Both the position numbers and the translations under genes were made by a program. This document shows, one piece after another, positions 25,596 to 39,500 of a DNA stretch of 64,000 bases; the stretch's first letter is position 1, and each line of letters begins with the position of its first letter. Below the pieces are notes generated by a model. That model worked only from the letters and a program-made list of their open reading frames with translations, searched no databases and was not told where the DNA came from. The DNA comes from Glossina fuscipes (Eukaryota > Arthropoda > Insecta > Diptera > Glossinidae): NCBI RefSeq assembly GCF_014805625.2, contig NW_023998415.1, positions 40,753,487 to 40,817,486 on the forward strand, in the 5' to 3' direction.

Positions 25596-28500
25596 CTACT
25601 GCTCTTGAAACTTAAACTCTTCATCGACATTGATAAAGTAGGTGGGTATATTTCCTCGGCCTTTTACTTCAGTTAAGCCACGATATGTGCAGCCAATATC
25701 AAAAGAACGTAAGACTTCGGCAGTTTCTTCGGTAACTTGAATACGTCCCGGTTCACCGGTAGTATCCATGCGTGAGGCCATATTTACAGCATTACCCCAT
25801 ACATCATAATGCGCCTGAAAAGATCCAACTACCCCGGCCATAACTTCGCCAGAGCTAATGCCTAATTGAAAATGCATTATCGGTAATCCGTAATTGTTAA
25901 ATTTAAATAGCAATAAATTAATACCAATTCTGAGTTGAATTGGTGGGTTATCGAAATTTCGGGCTTTCTGCATTGATTCATTGAAGGATTTCACAACTTT
26001 TAGAAAGTCAACGGCAAAATTTGCCAAAACCTGCACTACACGACCTTTACGCGCTGTCCGACTTTTAGATATAGGAAAATCATTATCATTTTCATCGCTA
26101 TCATCATCATCGCTATCGTCATTATCACTATCGTCATCATCACGATCGTAGTCGTTGGAAGCAACCGAATCAGGTAAAATAGACTTTCTCGGTTTCAAGT
26201 TTTCCAGCGAGGGATTTTCAGATTCTACTGATGCAACACTTAACGTCGTTAGTCTTTGTATGGTTTGTTTACGCGTATATCGATTCGGTACAAATACTGA
26301 CTTAACCGATTGCAGGCTGTCATGCCAATAGTCCCTTTTTGCACTTAAACCACACGCAGCCATATAAGTCCAATTTATAACTTTGATTTTTTCAACTTTC
26401 ACCGGATATTTATAAAAACTCAACTGATAGAAATACAAAAAAACAAAAAAAAAAAAAAAAAAAAGAAGAAAAAGAAAAAGAAAAAGAAAAAAGTGAACGA
26501 AATTAAGAACAGCAGGTAGTACAAAAATTACAATCATTGCCGCTTACGATTTCATCAAAATCGCATATAATTTCATTCATTAATCGCAAATCCATTGAGT
26601 CGGTTCGCCTATGGATAATTGTCGCGAACATTACTGCTGCATAATCGTGTTGTTCGTAGAAAGGTTCAGTTTGTAAACGTTTCGTTAAATATATTTGAAC
26701 TGTGGTAAACGGGAAAACGATCGTTGCGTAGCGTAGACAAAGAATCATTAATTAACTTAATTACTTGGCTTTACTTATGTAGAAGAAACACTCACCCACA
26801 TGCGCTGGCAATATATTATGCAATAACACGCGGATGGATTCATTTGTGATGTTGGAATTTTCAGTTTTCTCTTGCAATTGCCACCTATTGCTGTATAATA
26901 TACACGTATATATGCATATATACATACATAAGTATATAAATTCATTTATTTTTGGTTTTTGTTTCATTTATTTTACCTGGACTCTCCGTTCTTAATACTT
27001 ACAAATAATTACATTTCGATATAAATATTATATGGCGAGCGATCAGAATGTGAGTATAAAATATTATGAGAAGGCCCCAGATATGGGCAAACTCAGCGGA
27101 TGCACCTTCATTAGTCGATATACTGGCTTCGAAAACTAAAGAGAATTCGTTTAACACCATTATTATATAAACTATTAGTAACGGGATCGTCAACATCAAG
27201 GACAACAAAAACGATATACGTGGCCAACTTAGCGCTAAAGCCACGTATAAGCACAAACTTTCAGTGACGGCCTTATATAATGAAGTCATAAAAACATTTT
27301 AAAAGAAAAATATGAAAAATTCATTAAATCGCATTTCGATTTACTCTCGTCTTTTATTACGAGAGATATATAGCGATTTTACCCAAGAATTAAAGCACAA
27401 CGTTCGTACGCCTTCTTCCAATAAAAGATATATAATCTCATCATCATTTTCCAGTACAGTGTTATCGCAAAGTATCTATTAAATCGCATCCACATAATGC
27501 ATTCAATATGTAAACGACAAAATTTGAGGTAATCGCTTTAATTAAATACTCACCAAATGAACGTAAGACGCGATTAAAATCGCCGTCATTCCCATTAAAT
27601 ATAATAGAGAACGTATAGCGATCCTCCTTCCCACGGTCAGTCTACTTGCTCGGAATGCCGTCATCGAACGTCGTACATATCTTTTTAATGGTAAAAGCCG
27701 GTAAAGACTGTGCTCAATATTTTTATGCCATATAAATGCGATAGGTATTATAAGAAGCAAAACCATAAAACCGCTTATAATCCAAAATTCAAACATATTT
27801 TGAATGCTGAATAAAAGAAACAGATTTCAATTTTATATTCAACAACAACACAAATATAATACGAATGAATGAATGCCTTATCATAAAATGTTTTTCATCT
27901 ATTTTTCTACGTTTCTATGAAATTCATATATTCATATATCCTCCTCCCTCGCGAAGTGCATTTTTATGTCCTTAAACTTCGAAATAAGATTAAATAAATA
28001 CTTGTCCTAACGTTTAGCGATAAGTAAGGTTTCAGTGTTATCAAGACGCAACGAAAATTTACACATACGCATTACATTTGCGAGCACCATTTATCCTTCG
28101 TATTAAATTGATTTTTACGTAAATACTGATGACATAGTTAGTATCGTAAGTGATAAAATTTGCCATCACTTCCTACGCTAAGTTACTATCCGGCACTTTT
28201 AAGACTTGTCAGAGAGTTTTTTTTTTGTATATTGTACAATATATTGAATTCAAAGTAGTAGAGCATTGAAAATGTTCGCAAAGATATTCAATATCGATAC
28301 TAAGTCGCAACCACGCCTCTACGAAAGATACAAATAGTTTTACGACGCTTCCATTTAGTAAAATGAAATGAATTATGAAAAAATGAAGAGACTTATACTT
28401 CATAAAAGAATCCGGTTAAGAAGTAGGAATTTCTGCTACAAGTCTTATGAAACGATATAAAGTTGAACAGGAATGTGCTCGATATTCGGCCGTTCAAACG

Positions 28501-29876
28501 ATGGTCGAAACATTCAAACGATAAAATTTTTGAACACAAAATAATATAAAAGTAAGCTTCAAATCGACCGGCATAACTTCAGCGTTTCCCAACTGCTAGA
28601 AGTAATAAGGAGTTACGTTAAGAGGGTTTATGTAAACTGTTTAAAAATACGAAAAATTGTTTTTAGCTTTCATTTAATATATATCCTAAGCTAATATCCT
28701 GCCGAAAAATGTCAATATTTTGCAATTTTGATCACAGACATCAGAGCATCGAAGAAATTTTGGACTTTTTTTTTACTTCAGTCAGCTTGTTACAGAGGCA
28801 CTGCAATAGGGACATTGAAACCGCTTGATATTTTTCTTTGAGTGTTTATTTACTTGCCTTCCTGAGTATAGCCATTGTGCTAGACATTATTAGGCCGCCC
28901 AACCACTTGTGGTACAATGTATATTGAGTAGATATAGAGCTATGTAGCATCCAGAAAGACTCATTCTTTTTTTATACCCCGATTTGTTCAGATCAGTTAG
29001 AACACTTTTCTGAATTAAGTTCATCTGTTTATCTACAATCGCTCCACATGTTTTTTCATTTCAAACATTGCTCACAAAACGTTTTGCATTAAACGGACAA
29101 AGCTGTGTAATAGCATCTCGGAAGGGCCAATTTCTTATCTCGTTCTCACAAAACCGACATGAAGGCATATTCTCAAGATTTTGTGAAGTAAATTTGGGTC
29201 ATGATTGTAAAATGGCAAGAAAGAAAAATAAATCGTACCAAACTTGGATCACGTAAGTCTATTTTTTGGACCTCATTGCGTATGAAAAGTAATGAAGAAA
29301 ATTATGACGAAAATAGGTAAAGAACGGTGAAATGAAAGGATCTGAAAATTACTTATGCTAAGCTAGAATTGCGTGAGTGTACGTTTTGATCGCCCGCTTA
29401 TATCAATGCTTTCACGAACAGTGTAAAATGGTATCGGATATTTTATCGTTGACCCAACTATAGCATTTTAATTTATTATTTTAATTTTCGAGGACATGTC
29501 ATAGTTGTGGGTAATCATTCGAGTAATCATTCGATGTGCATGTCATAGTAATCATAAAGTGAATATATCTTTTGCTTTTGATACTCTTTTTCCACCATTA
29601 TCGATAGTACTTACTATTTATTTGCGGCTTGCATGGCGATTACGCAAAGTAATATTAAAAAGGATATTATAACGGGAAATTTATAAAACTCGTCTGCCCT
29701 ATACGCTAAATATTTGATTTCCCAGTTCCAGTCACCAAATATTAAGCAAACACTACTTATGCTACTTTTGGCCCGGTATTCTTCAATCTCGTCGGGTAAT
29801 AAACGACGCTGTCGAGTAAACCAGCGGCCGTAAAATCTAATCAACATTGCATAAGTATAAATTAATAGAAGATGAG

Positions 29877-29908
<32 letters not shown>

Positions 29909-32036
29909 CTTTACATATATGACTTACTGCAGTTTACAAATAGGTAAATTTTCTATTTCCAGCTCCATCAGTTCTCTTGCTCTATTAACAATCTCCTGAT
30001 ATTCAAGCTGATAGGCGTCGTCAAAGCTCGCATCTACCGATTCAAGATTGTAAAACCTGTAATCTGCCTCTTCCTTACTGCGTACATAATTTTGCCATTC
30101 ATCTGACAATTTCATTTTGGCCTTTAAATCGGAAAATCATTTTTATTAATTCTACGAATCAGTTATAAACACTTACGCTCGGTTCAATTATTAAGAAAGT
30201 TTTGATATTATATTTCAATAATGTCGGATGCGATTTGGCTCTTTCGGTGCCTTCTTCGCAAATGTAATAACCATCAGCTAAGGTTAACGTGGCCTTACTT
30301 ATATGAACGCGTCCTGGGAGACCTGTCGATTCGAGGCAATTAGCTATATTAACATCCTTGGACCAAATATCATATTGCCATTTGGATGATCCAATGATGC
30401 CCGCCAACAAACTACCGGAATGTATACCGACACGCATATCGATGTCCACATTTTTAATGGCTCTTTAAGGTATTATTCACTTAGTTGCTTAAGAATGCAA
30501 TGAATTGCTTGCATTTAATTACCTAACTTCGCGTACGTTCTTTATAATAGAACGTCCCAATTCAATGCAGCAAACACTGTGCAGTGGATGCGAGACTGGT
30601 ACGCCAGAAACGCCATAGTAACAATCACCCAAAAATTTTATACGCATTACATTAAATTGCTGTAGATTGATATAATCAGGAGAAAGGAATTGTAATGCCT
30701 ATATGGAAGAGAAGACCTACCTTGCACGCTTTATCAAATCTTTGGAATAGATCATGTAGAATTTCCACTAAACTCTTGACATCCAATTGTGTTGTCAAGA
30801 ATGTAAAATTAACCAAGTCGGCAAAAAGAATGCTTACATCCTCATGAGATTCAATGAAGAGTTTCCTGAAATTATCAAAACAATTCTTAAAAAAAAAAAA
30901 AAAAAAAATGATCGAATAAAAGCTCAGCTCAGCTCGAATACCTTCCGTTTTCGTCCGTTAAAGCACCGACCTTGGCCCTTTGAATACGATATTGAATTTC
31001 TTGACCAATCTTTTTCGCTATCGGCTCCGGTATTATGCTTACTAGGAGACTTTTCTAAACGCATACATAATACAGATGAAGTCATCACTTTGTTGTTGTT
31101 TGCCATGATAATATATTAATAAACTGACCTCTTGGTGTTTAGCATATTTCCAGATAAGTGATTGCTCCAATGTTTGACGTCTCGTAAGGAATACGATACG
31201 TGTTACAGTTTCGCGTCTCCACCGATTAAATATTCCCAACATATTTAAACCGACTAGAAAGAAAAGATCAGGTACAAATAAGGCCAAATCTATGTCTCTC
31301 GATTCCTCCGCCGATTTCGTTACTATTAAAAAGTCCGCTGCATAAAACACACTGATCGAGCAGCCCAAAAGAAGTGGTTGTAGAAATCCTTGTAAAGGCA
31401 TAAATAGATAAACAGTCGATATTACATAGCCGGCATAGCAAGGACGTAGCGTCTGCTGATAGGTAATATAATGACTTAAATTTACCAAAACATCTGCAAT
31501 CAAAAAAAAAAGTTGGAAAAAGATTATAGTAATAATTTAACATAATATATATATATATATACCAGTTGCTGCCATTGTGAAAGCACCTGCCCAAGAGACT
31601 ATAAACGGTACCATAACTCTATCTCCATATTTTTTGCTCAAGTAAATTTGAAGTATAAGACAAGTTAGTCCTGCTCCACCCAAGTATATATAAAAATCGT
31701 ATACCACGTGCTCCCCATCCTATGAATAGTGAAAAATGCAACAGATTCTTGCTCGATTGCTCGATAAAAATACTAACCTTTTGAAAATGATATGTTACTA
31801 TTGAATGAACAATAGTGATAATTATATGGATTATAATTAAAGTGCATAGATAATTACGATAAATCTTGCTCACATAATTTTGATATACGTCCTCTAAGCC
31901 CATATCTTGACATTCCTCCTTTTGAAAGAATATTAACTTGACAATATCAAAACTTTAAGCACACTTTTATTACCTTGAGTTCAGCGTAATTGCCCTTAAC
32001 CTTTGATATCAGCGAGTCGTGATACCGATTATCCAT
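25596..32036 (-). CDS. Membrane adenylyl cyclase A (ACX-like), 1149 aa
   Basis: It makes cAMP from ATP at a membrane. The 17 coding exons are 32036-31974, 31918-31778, 31719-31563, 31493-31129, 31054-30942, 30865-30721, 30659-30523, 30462-30177, 30121-29928, 29836-29615, 27806-27554, 27475-27383, 27271-27003, 26890-26796, 26699-26548, 26423-25925 and 25861-25596. All junctions are GT-AG and the total of 3450 nt keeps frame. Order: short N-terminus, six helices, C1a, C1b linker, six helices with one extracellular loop exon, C2. C1 has ILFADLVNFT (metal Asp296) and IKFLGDCYY (Asp340), the canonical 44-residue spacing. C2 keeps Lys909 (EKIK), Asp1081, Asn1088 and Arg1092. The C2 domain carries a loop of about 105 residues with an Asp/Ser tract (near 26090-26155). 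Intron 16 (63 bp) has no stop in frame. Male-germline use is only inferred from the Drosophila ACX family. Confidence 0.9.
27807..29614 (-). other. Largest intron of cyclase gene A
   Basis: This 1.8-kb intron lies between the exon for the end of transmembrane segment 7 and the next exon. It is AT-rich and holds a fragment resembling the dispersed repeat family in inverted orientation (about 28900-29060). No coding sequence was recognised. Confidence 0.5.
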
Positions 32037-32796
32037 TTTGAAGATATTTCGCAATGAATTTTCTTTATTTTCAGGAAAAATATTCTTTTTTTTTTTTATT
32101 TTATTTTAAATTTATACACGTAACGTCAACTTCAAATTGATCTGTGTTGAAATGTATTGGTTTGTATTGTTTTTTTTTTTTTTTTTTTTTTTGCTAAGGA
32201 TAGGCCATTGCGTACAATATTATCAACTCTGGACAGAGTTTATGTACACAAAGTAAAAAACTCATATTATGTTCGCTGTCAGAGCAACTTTATCAGGACT
32301 GAGATCATATCAAATATTTTAGACGTTGGACTGCACTCTGCAGTAGACCGATCGAAAGCGATTGTTTGTACAATTGCATAGCCTACATAATAAGTAAGGA
32401 TTGAATCTATTGATTATTTTTAATTTCGAATAATTAATTTGAAGGGGATTAAGTTTTGGAGAAATTCTCTTGAGTTTACAAAGAAACAGCAGCAAGATTA
32501 AAAAATCGGAAAACACTATTCAATCGAAAAAATGTATATCACGGCTGACCTGAAAAAAACCAACGGAGGAATCATTTAAATTGGCGGAAAATGGAATTTG
32601 CAAACAAACTTGATTCGATGTATGGATTTATGTTCGATGAATAGATAAGAAAATTCCATGTACAATATTAGCTTAACAACTGACAACGACTCTCCTATAA
32701 CAGCAATATCGCTACCTTATGGTATGGAATTATTGGATTGATAAACTACCATGAATTTGCCCATTTTGCATAATGACATCCAATTCAAAGCCTCAT

Positions 32797-32844
<48 letters not shown>

Positions 32845-32854
32845 NNNNNNNNNN

Positions 32855-32890
<36 letters not shown>

Positions 32891-33299
32891 TTACAAAAGT
32901 ATTTAAAAGAGTCCAAAGACTTAACGAAAACACTGTTTTGCCAAATTCAATATTTTACTCTCTGGCAAAGAGCGTCCAAACATATATCTATTGTACCGGT
33001 TCTTACAGCGTTGTCCAAAAAGTTGTGAATTTGGTGTGTGCTGTTAATCACAATGGTTATAGTAATGACAATAAGGAAGTAGCGAATTATCTTCAAAGAC
33101 GCCACAACTTGTAATTGCCGTGTGCGTGATATAAAATAGCTGATAGCGAGCTTTCAAACCAATGAAAGACGACTAAAATAGAATATTAACAAAATCTGTC
33201 GATTCGTACGAAAAATTAGTAACCTGTTTGTTGAAATTGAGAAAGTTGAAGTTTATAGCTAACAAAGTAAACTACAAAGAGGAACACCTATCACTTTAC
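32037..33299. other. Upstream of cyclase A, with gapped (TG)n
   Basis: This is the likely promoter side of cyclase A. It holds a T run near 32168, a TG microsatellite from about 32799 to 32887 interrupted by ten N (32845-32854), and AT-rich filler. No conserved promoter pair was found for gene A. Confidence 0.6.
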
Positions 33300-34693
33300 T
33301 TCAAATTATGATATCAAAGTCGGTGTTGAAAAGTCGCAGCCGAGAGTACGCTATGTCTCCAATTTGTGTCGTAAATTTACTAAACTGTCAACTTCAACTG
33401 CCAATGCTTTATATAGATCTGAAACCTAGTGTAGATAATAAAAAGATTTACAAAGTGACATACCTTAATCATGCTACCATGGTGGCAAAATTTCGGACAC
33501 ACAAGAACTTATTGCACGGAGCAAGACAAATGTGTTAAATGAGGCTTGGATCACTTAAGTAATACCTGCACTAAAAGTAACGATACCTCTGCAAAATGTA
33601 TTGGTCGTTTACAAAATCTTCCGAACAATAGTCAAGGTTGTTTCATCTATCAGCAGCTTCTCAAAAAGAAAGGACAGAACTCTACTTACAATAACTTTAT
33701 AATAATTTTTCCATCAATCAACAAGTATTCCCTTTTTTTTAAGAGATCCCTCCCGATTTTACATAATATTTATCTTCATAATTGTCACCACACTGGAACT
33801 GGTTGAAGCAACACTTTTTATCAATAGGATGATGCTCCTAGTCTCTCAGCGATACACATAAGCTTCCGTATGCCAATGGGCTTTCAATCGTCTCCATGAA
33901 GCAGAAATTTTCCTCTATCAAAATTTTATTGATATTCTTCTTATATTATCGTTGAACATAACATCATCCGTCATTCATGAAACTTATAATGCGACTTTTA
34001 GAAGCCGGATCGATCACGCTTGAGACCATAATTTGAATTTGCATGGGTCTTATAAAATTGATGATGCGGTAGAAGATTTTACAAGTCTTATTCATCGAGC
34101 TGGTTTTACATCTACTCCCAGAAATTTTGATGAGCCTAGATACTGTAATAAATGCGTTGACCTTGAAATAAGGCAAATGATTAGAAACAAGGGAAAGATG
34201 TGAAGAATTCAATGGCAAAACAGTAGATAAAAGTATTTGAATAGAGCGACGAATAATCTGCGCGTAAAATGAATGAACCAAACAACAAGTTTTTAACCTG
34301 AAAGCGACTTTTCAGCCTAATAACTTTTTTGGGACTTCAAATACAGAAGATATACGTTAAAATCTTTCGTTAGTCCATGCCCCATGGATAGGCCTCTCAG
34401 CGATACCTACATTAGCTGCTGAAGCCAAAGAAGAGATGAGCAAAATTTAACCCCAAGAAATTCTCTGATTGTGATTGCGTAATTGAAATGACTAATAAAT
34501 CCTTACCACCTAAGGCACTCGTCTTTTTAACATTCACTTTTAAGAATATCTTAACACAGAATCACTTTCCAACTCAATGAAATTTGCACAAAAATAATTA
34601 TGGTGGCCTTTATCTATCGTCTAACCGATCTTTTATACAATATTTCTGCTAAGGAAGAAAACCAGGGCTAGACTAAAAATTGGAAACGCAAGA

Positions 34694-34728
<35 letters not shown>

Positions 34729-36030
34729 TTTTTATTGATTTTGTTAGTTAAACGACCAAAAGTTATGCTAGTTGAAAAATGAATGATGCGTGTGTATGCG
34801 TGTTTACAGCATCTACTACATGTACGCTGTATGTAGGTATGTAAGCGGGAAACAGACAACTTCTAACTATATTAATTTGATCTAAAGTTGAAAAGCTTGA
34901 CACTTAACATTAACGTTGTATTCATGTGATCAAACGCAACCATAGGCCCATTCGAATGAGCAACAATTTCGCATATAATAAGTCAGGAAATGTTGCAGTT
35001 TGCTGGTTAGTTTTCCTAAAATATTTGGGAAAATCTATCTGCAAAGACTATTCCCAGTTCTCGAGAAAAGATTTATTATTTTCGACCAGCTGATCAGTTT
35101 GAGGAATACCCCTGGTATCATTGAGCAATATCATCGCTTTGTTTCATACGTCAAGGAAGCGATTGAAGATGTGGAGAAGAGTCTCGATAAAATCTGGGAT
35201 GATGAACAACTTTCAAACATTTTAAAAGTTCTTCCTTTCAACTCTTATGTATTATATTTGCTGCTTAAGACCTATTTGCAAAACTGTCATTTCCATTGTA
35301 AACTTGAAAATCATAAATCCAATCCATATAAAATAGAAGGCGATGGATCCAGCTTCTAACTGTTCTAAGTCCAATTCTCTATATAATTGTCACTTTGAAT
35401 TCTTCTATCACTGAGAATATTTTAACTGCGACATGTGCAGCATGTTCATCTCAGCAAAATTTTGCTTTGACTTTGATCAAATGGAATATGAAAAAAAAAT
35501 GCTGAAAAATCTATGCAGATTGCATTTACGCTAAATAAGTCTAAGTATACTTGTCGTTCACACTTTTTGACTGACAATATTATCTCTATCCCTATTAAAA
35601 ACAATGTAAAATATTTTGGCTTACATATTAACCAAAGATTAAAATCGAAAAAAAAAAAATGTCGATTAAGTGAAACGCCAGCAACTTGACTTAAAAACCA
35701 AAGAACTCTGGTTAGTTCTCTGGATTATTTCGTCCAGAATCTCAACTTGATGTAAGAAATAAATGCATTTCATACAAGAGGATCCTTCAAACTACTTGGA
35801 CCTACGGCTTACAGCTACGGGAAGTTACAGGCAGCGATTCCAATTGTGGTTGAAATCTATGTCTTATGGCTAATGCCCTGCAATTCGCTAGCAGCTCGCA
35901 ATTTCATTCATCAAAAGTCGAATTCAACCGATTCAACCGCAAACTGTCTTGTTAAACCGAATGATCATGTAAATCCATTGGCAACATCTTTTCTGGATAA
36001 ATTCAATGAATAAATAAATAGCTTTAAAAA
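33300..36030 (+). mobile_element. Decayed jockey-type non-LTR retrotransposon
   Basis: Fragments in the right order on one strand match a jockey-clade LINE. The first is an ORF1 piece with DLKPSVDNKKIY (about 33415) and, one frame over, a zinc-knuckle-like CGLDHLSNTCTKSNDT ... GCFIYQQLLKKK (about 33545-33680). A linker follows with AVEDFTSLIHRAGF (about 34065) and LNRATNNLR (about 34240). Next is reverse transcriptase with IFGKIYLQRLFPVLEK (about 35020) and LPFNSYVLYLLLKTYL (about 35230). The last piece is VKYFGLHINQRLKSKKK then YKRILQTTWTYGLQL (about 35605-35830). Stops and frameshifts break every part, and I did not see the catalytic YADD box intact. The element is dead. Its 5' limit is uncertain and its 3' end is near 36.0 kb. 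Confidence 0.75.
34695..34728. repeat. (TG)n microsatellite
   Basis: A pure TG tract of about 16 units lies inside the decayed LINE. It arose after, or together with, the decay of that element. Confidence 0.95.
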
Positions 36031-36500
36031 AGCATCACATACTGGATTTCCTATACAGAGATTACTTAGTTAATTTTTGTTCCTTAAATTATTTTAATGA
36101 ATTTTCCAAATTTACACAGATAAATTCTTTTTATTTATTTACGATTATGTTGCTTACATTGGATGACAATTTCATTTATCTCGATCATCAATCTCCTATT
36201 GCTATTACGTTTACTCATTATCTTTTCGGATAGATTGTAGACCAAATATAGACTTAAAAGAAAGTACAATTTAATAAATCTATAGATTAAGTAAGCCCTT
36301 GTCATATTATATCATTTCTAGCCAAATCTATTTGGAAAACTCAGTGAACATTTGTCGAGTTTGAGCTACGAAATCAATTTTACCAATACTTTTTTCGTTT
36401 TTATTCTTCTAACTAGTTGAGCAGTAGTAAAACTACACGATCGATATAAACCTTTTGGCAAATAATAATTAAAAACTCAACAAAAATCGGTAAAGGGAAA

Positions 36501-39500
36501 TTAGATTGTTCCGAATTTAAACTGATCGTCGACGTCTATAAAATATGTAGGTATTTCCCCTCGACCTTTTACATCAATCAAGCCGCGGTATGTGCAACTG
36601 ACATTATAGTCACGTAAGATTTCCGCAGTCTCTTCGGTAACTTGAATGTAGCCCGGTTCACCGGTAGTGTCCATTCGCGCGGCCATATTTACAGCATTAC
36701 CCCAAATATCATAATGCGCCTGAGAGGATCCAACCACTCCAGCCATAACTTCACCAGAACTAATGCCTAATTGCAAATGAATTATCGGTAATAAATTAAC
36801 ACAACTCGCTATACAAATCGATGACAAAAGAACAATTACCGATTCGAAGTTCAAGCGGCGGAGTGCCCCGGCTACGGGATTCCTGAATTACGCTATTAAT
36901 CGATCGTATAACTTTCAGAAATTCGACTGCGAAATTTGCTAAAACATAGACCACTCCCTTCTTATTTCGCATAAATCGCATATTCATTCTGTCAGATTCA
37001 TCCTCAGAAGAAATAGAAGAAGAAGAAGAATTAGAGGAAGAGAGTAAGGGAGAAGGGAATTGTTCATTTGTTTCCACATTATTGCCTTCAGGCTTATCAA
37101 TAACAAATGCGAAGATGTGGCTTGATCGTTTTCTTATTGTTCTTCGACTCTCTTTTTCATGCGGTGTAAATGGTGATCTATCCCGTTTTAAACTTTGCGG
37201 TAAATAACCACGTCTAGAACCTAAACCGCACGCAACCATATAAGTCCAATTGATAACTTTGATTTTTTCCACTTTCTCCGAAAACTTGTAAAATTTTAAC
37301 TGTATGTAGAAAAAATATCGAATTATAAGGATAATGCGATATAAATATAAGATAAGAAATATAGGGGATTGGCTTACAACTTCATCAAAATCGCACATAA
37401 TTTCATTCATTAAACGCAAATCCATTAGATGCGCCTCCTCATGAATAACAGTTGCGAACATTACCGCTACGTATTCATGCTTCTCGTAGTAGGGTTCATT
37501 TTTTAAACGTTTCGTTAAATACACTTGAACTTTTTTTAAGTGAGACAAAAAACGAGAGAATAGCGATTAGCGACAATATATATTTTTCATTTTGTTTGAA
37601 AATGCAGCTCGACTTACCCACATGTGCGGGAAGTATATTAAGTAGCAATGCGCGGATCGATTCGTTTGTAATACTGGAACTATCAATTCTCCGCTGCAAT
37701 TGCCTCTCATTACTACATATATTTATATGTGTGCGTACGTGTATGTGTGTGTGTGTGTGTGCGTTTAATTATTTTAATGCGTCTCTCTCCATTTTTAATA
37801 CTTACAAATAATTCAATTTCGATATAAATATTAGATGACGACTGATAAGCATATATAGAAACCAAATTATTAATAGAACCCAGACATGCGCGAGTTCAGC
37901 AGATGTGGTAATGTTTGTCGACACACTGGATTCGTAGTTCAAAGACAAATGCGTATAAATCCCAATACTATAGATTATTAGCAAAGGTACTGTCATTAAG
38001 AATGATAAAGTGATTGGTATGAGAGGCCAAGTAAACGCCAAAGCCACATATAAGCATAAGGATTCAGTGACAGCCTAAAGAGAATTCACACAAAAATAAT
38101 ATAAGAATCGAATAAAAAAAAAAAAAGAACGGCATTAACGTCGTCTTGACTTATTTGATTGATCTTTTACCCATGAATTGAAGCACAACTTCCGTATGCC
38201 TTCTTCCAATAATAGAAATATAACCTTATCATCGTTTGCCAACATATCGCTGTCGCACGTTATCTATTAAGCCGTATCGAATATGTAAAAGACATAGATG
38301 GCATTTTCATTAGTTATCTCGTTTGTTAAATGCTTACCACTTGAACGTAGGACGTTATTAAAATTGTTGACATACACCCTACGAATAATGCGCAACCTAA
38401 AATTAGTTTTTTGGTCATCGAAAGCTTACGTACCGTACGTAATTTAAATGGCGCTCGTCGTATATATTTTCGAATTGGACGCCATCGAAAAATTCGACGG
38501 ATAAGATATTTACGCCATATGAATACAATAACCGCAATATTGCACAAAATCATAAGACTGCATATAATCCAAAATTCGACTGTATTTTGAATTCTAAATA
38601 AAATAAAAAAATATTTTTAATTCAAATCAGATAAGTTAAAAGTATTTATGCGATTATAATTAGTGTAAATGTGTATATGATGAACTTTTTATTCTGAAAT
38701 ACAGATATATATCACGGGATGGTTTTTAATTTAATTTAGATGCGTCCGCCACACTAACGTTCGTTAATCGTTCACTCGTCGTTGCAATTGTCTTATCACT
38801 TAAATTAATCTAGAAATGTGAAACGCGCTCTATGCACTGCTGAGCTCATTCAGGAAATATATAAGAAAAATATAAGTTACTGCTAATATGTCCAAATAGG
38901 GGCATTTTGAATATTTCGTAAACCTCTAACAATTTGATGTTCACATCAAATTTTTGAATCAACATCTATAAGCATCTTCAAAATTTTATTATGCACTGTT
39001 TCGAAATTAAAACCCCATTGGCGAAGAAAACTTCTGCCAATCGATATCCCCGTCACTTTTAGGTTCGACTACAAACTTCCGTCTAAGGTTTTGCGACAAT
39101 TTACTTAAATTTCGAATTTCGAATTTCGCACACAGACGCATCTAAATAGACTTCCTTTCTTTATTATAGAACGAGATATACGATCCATACTTACTGTTCC
39201 TTTGTAGCTTGCATAGCGACTACGCAAAGTAATACTGGAAAAGTCACCAAAGCGTAATGTTTGAAGAATTCCGTTCTATATGTAAGATATTTAAATTCCC
39301 AGCTCCAATTGCCAAATAATAAGCCAATGCTGCTAATATTACTTTCGGCCCGATATTCCTCAATTTGATCGGCGGTTAAATGTCGCGGTCGTTCAAAGCA
39401 GTACCGATAAAATCTGATTATTAATAAAAAAAAAAATAAATAAAAAAAATCGTAGTTTAACAAACGATACGCAACAATAACATAGAACACTGTGAGGCAT

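Noticed and set aside
31268..31594. 108-codon minus-strand frame
   Set aside because: Alternative frame of cyclase A exon 4. The real frame is set by homology with B and C.
34965..35359. 119-codon plus-strand frame as a host gene
   Set aside because: It matches the reverse transcriptase region of jockey-type LINEs and lies among other broken pieces of the same element.
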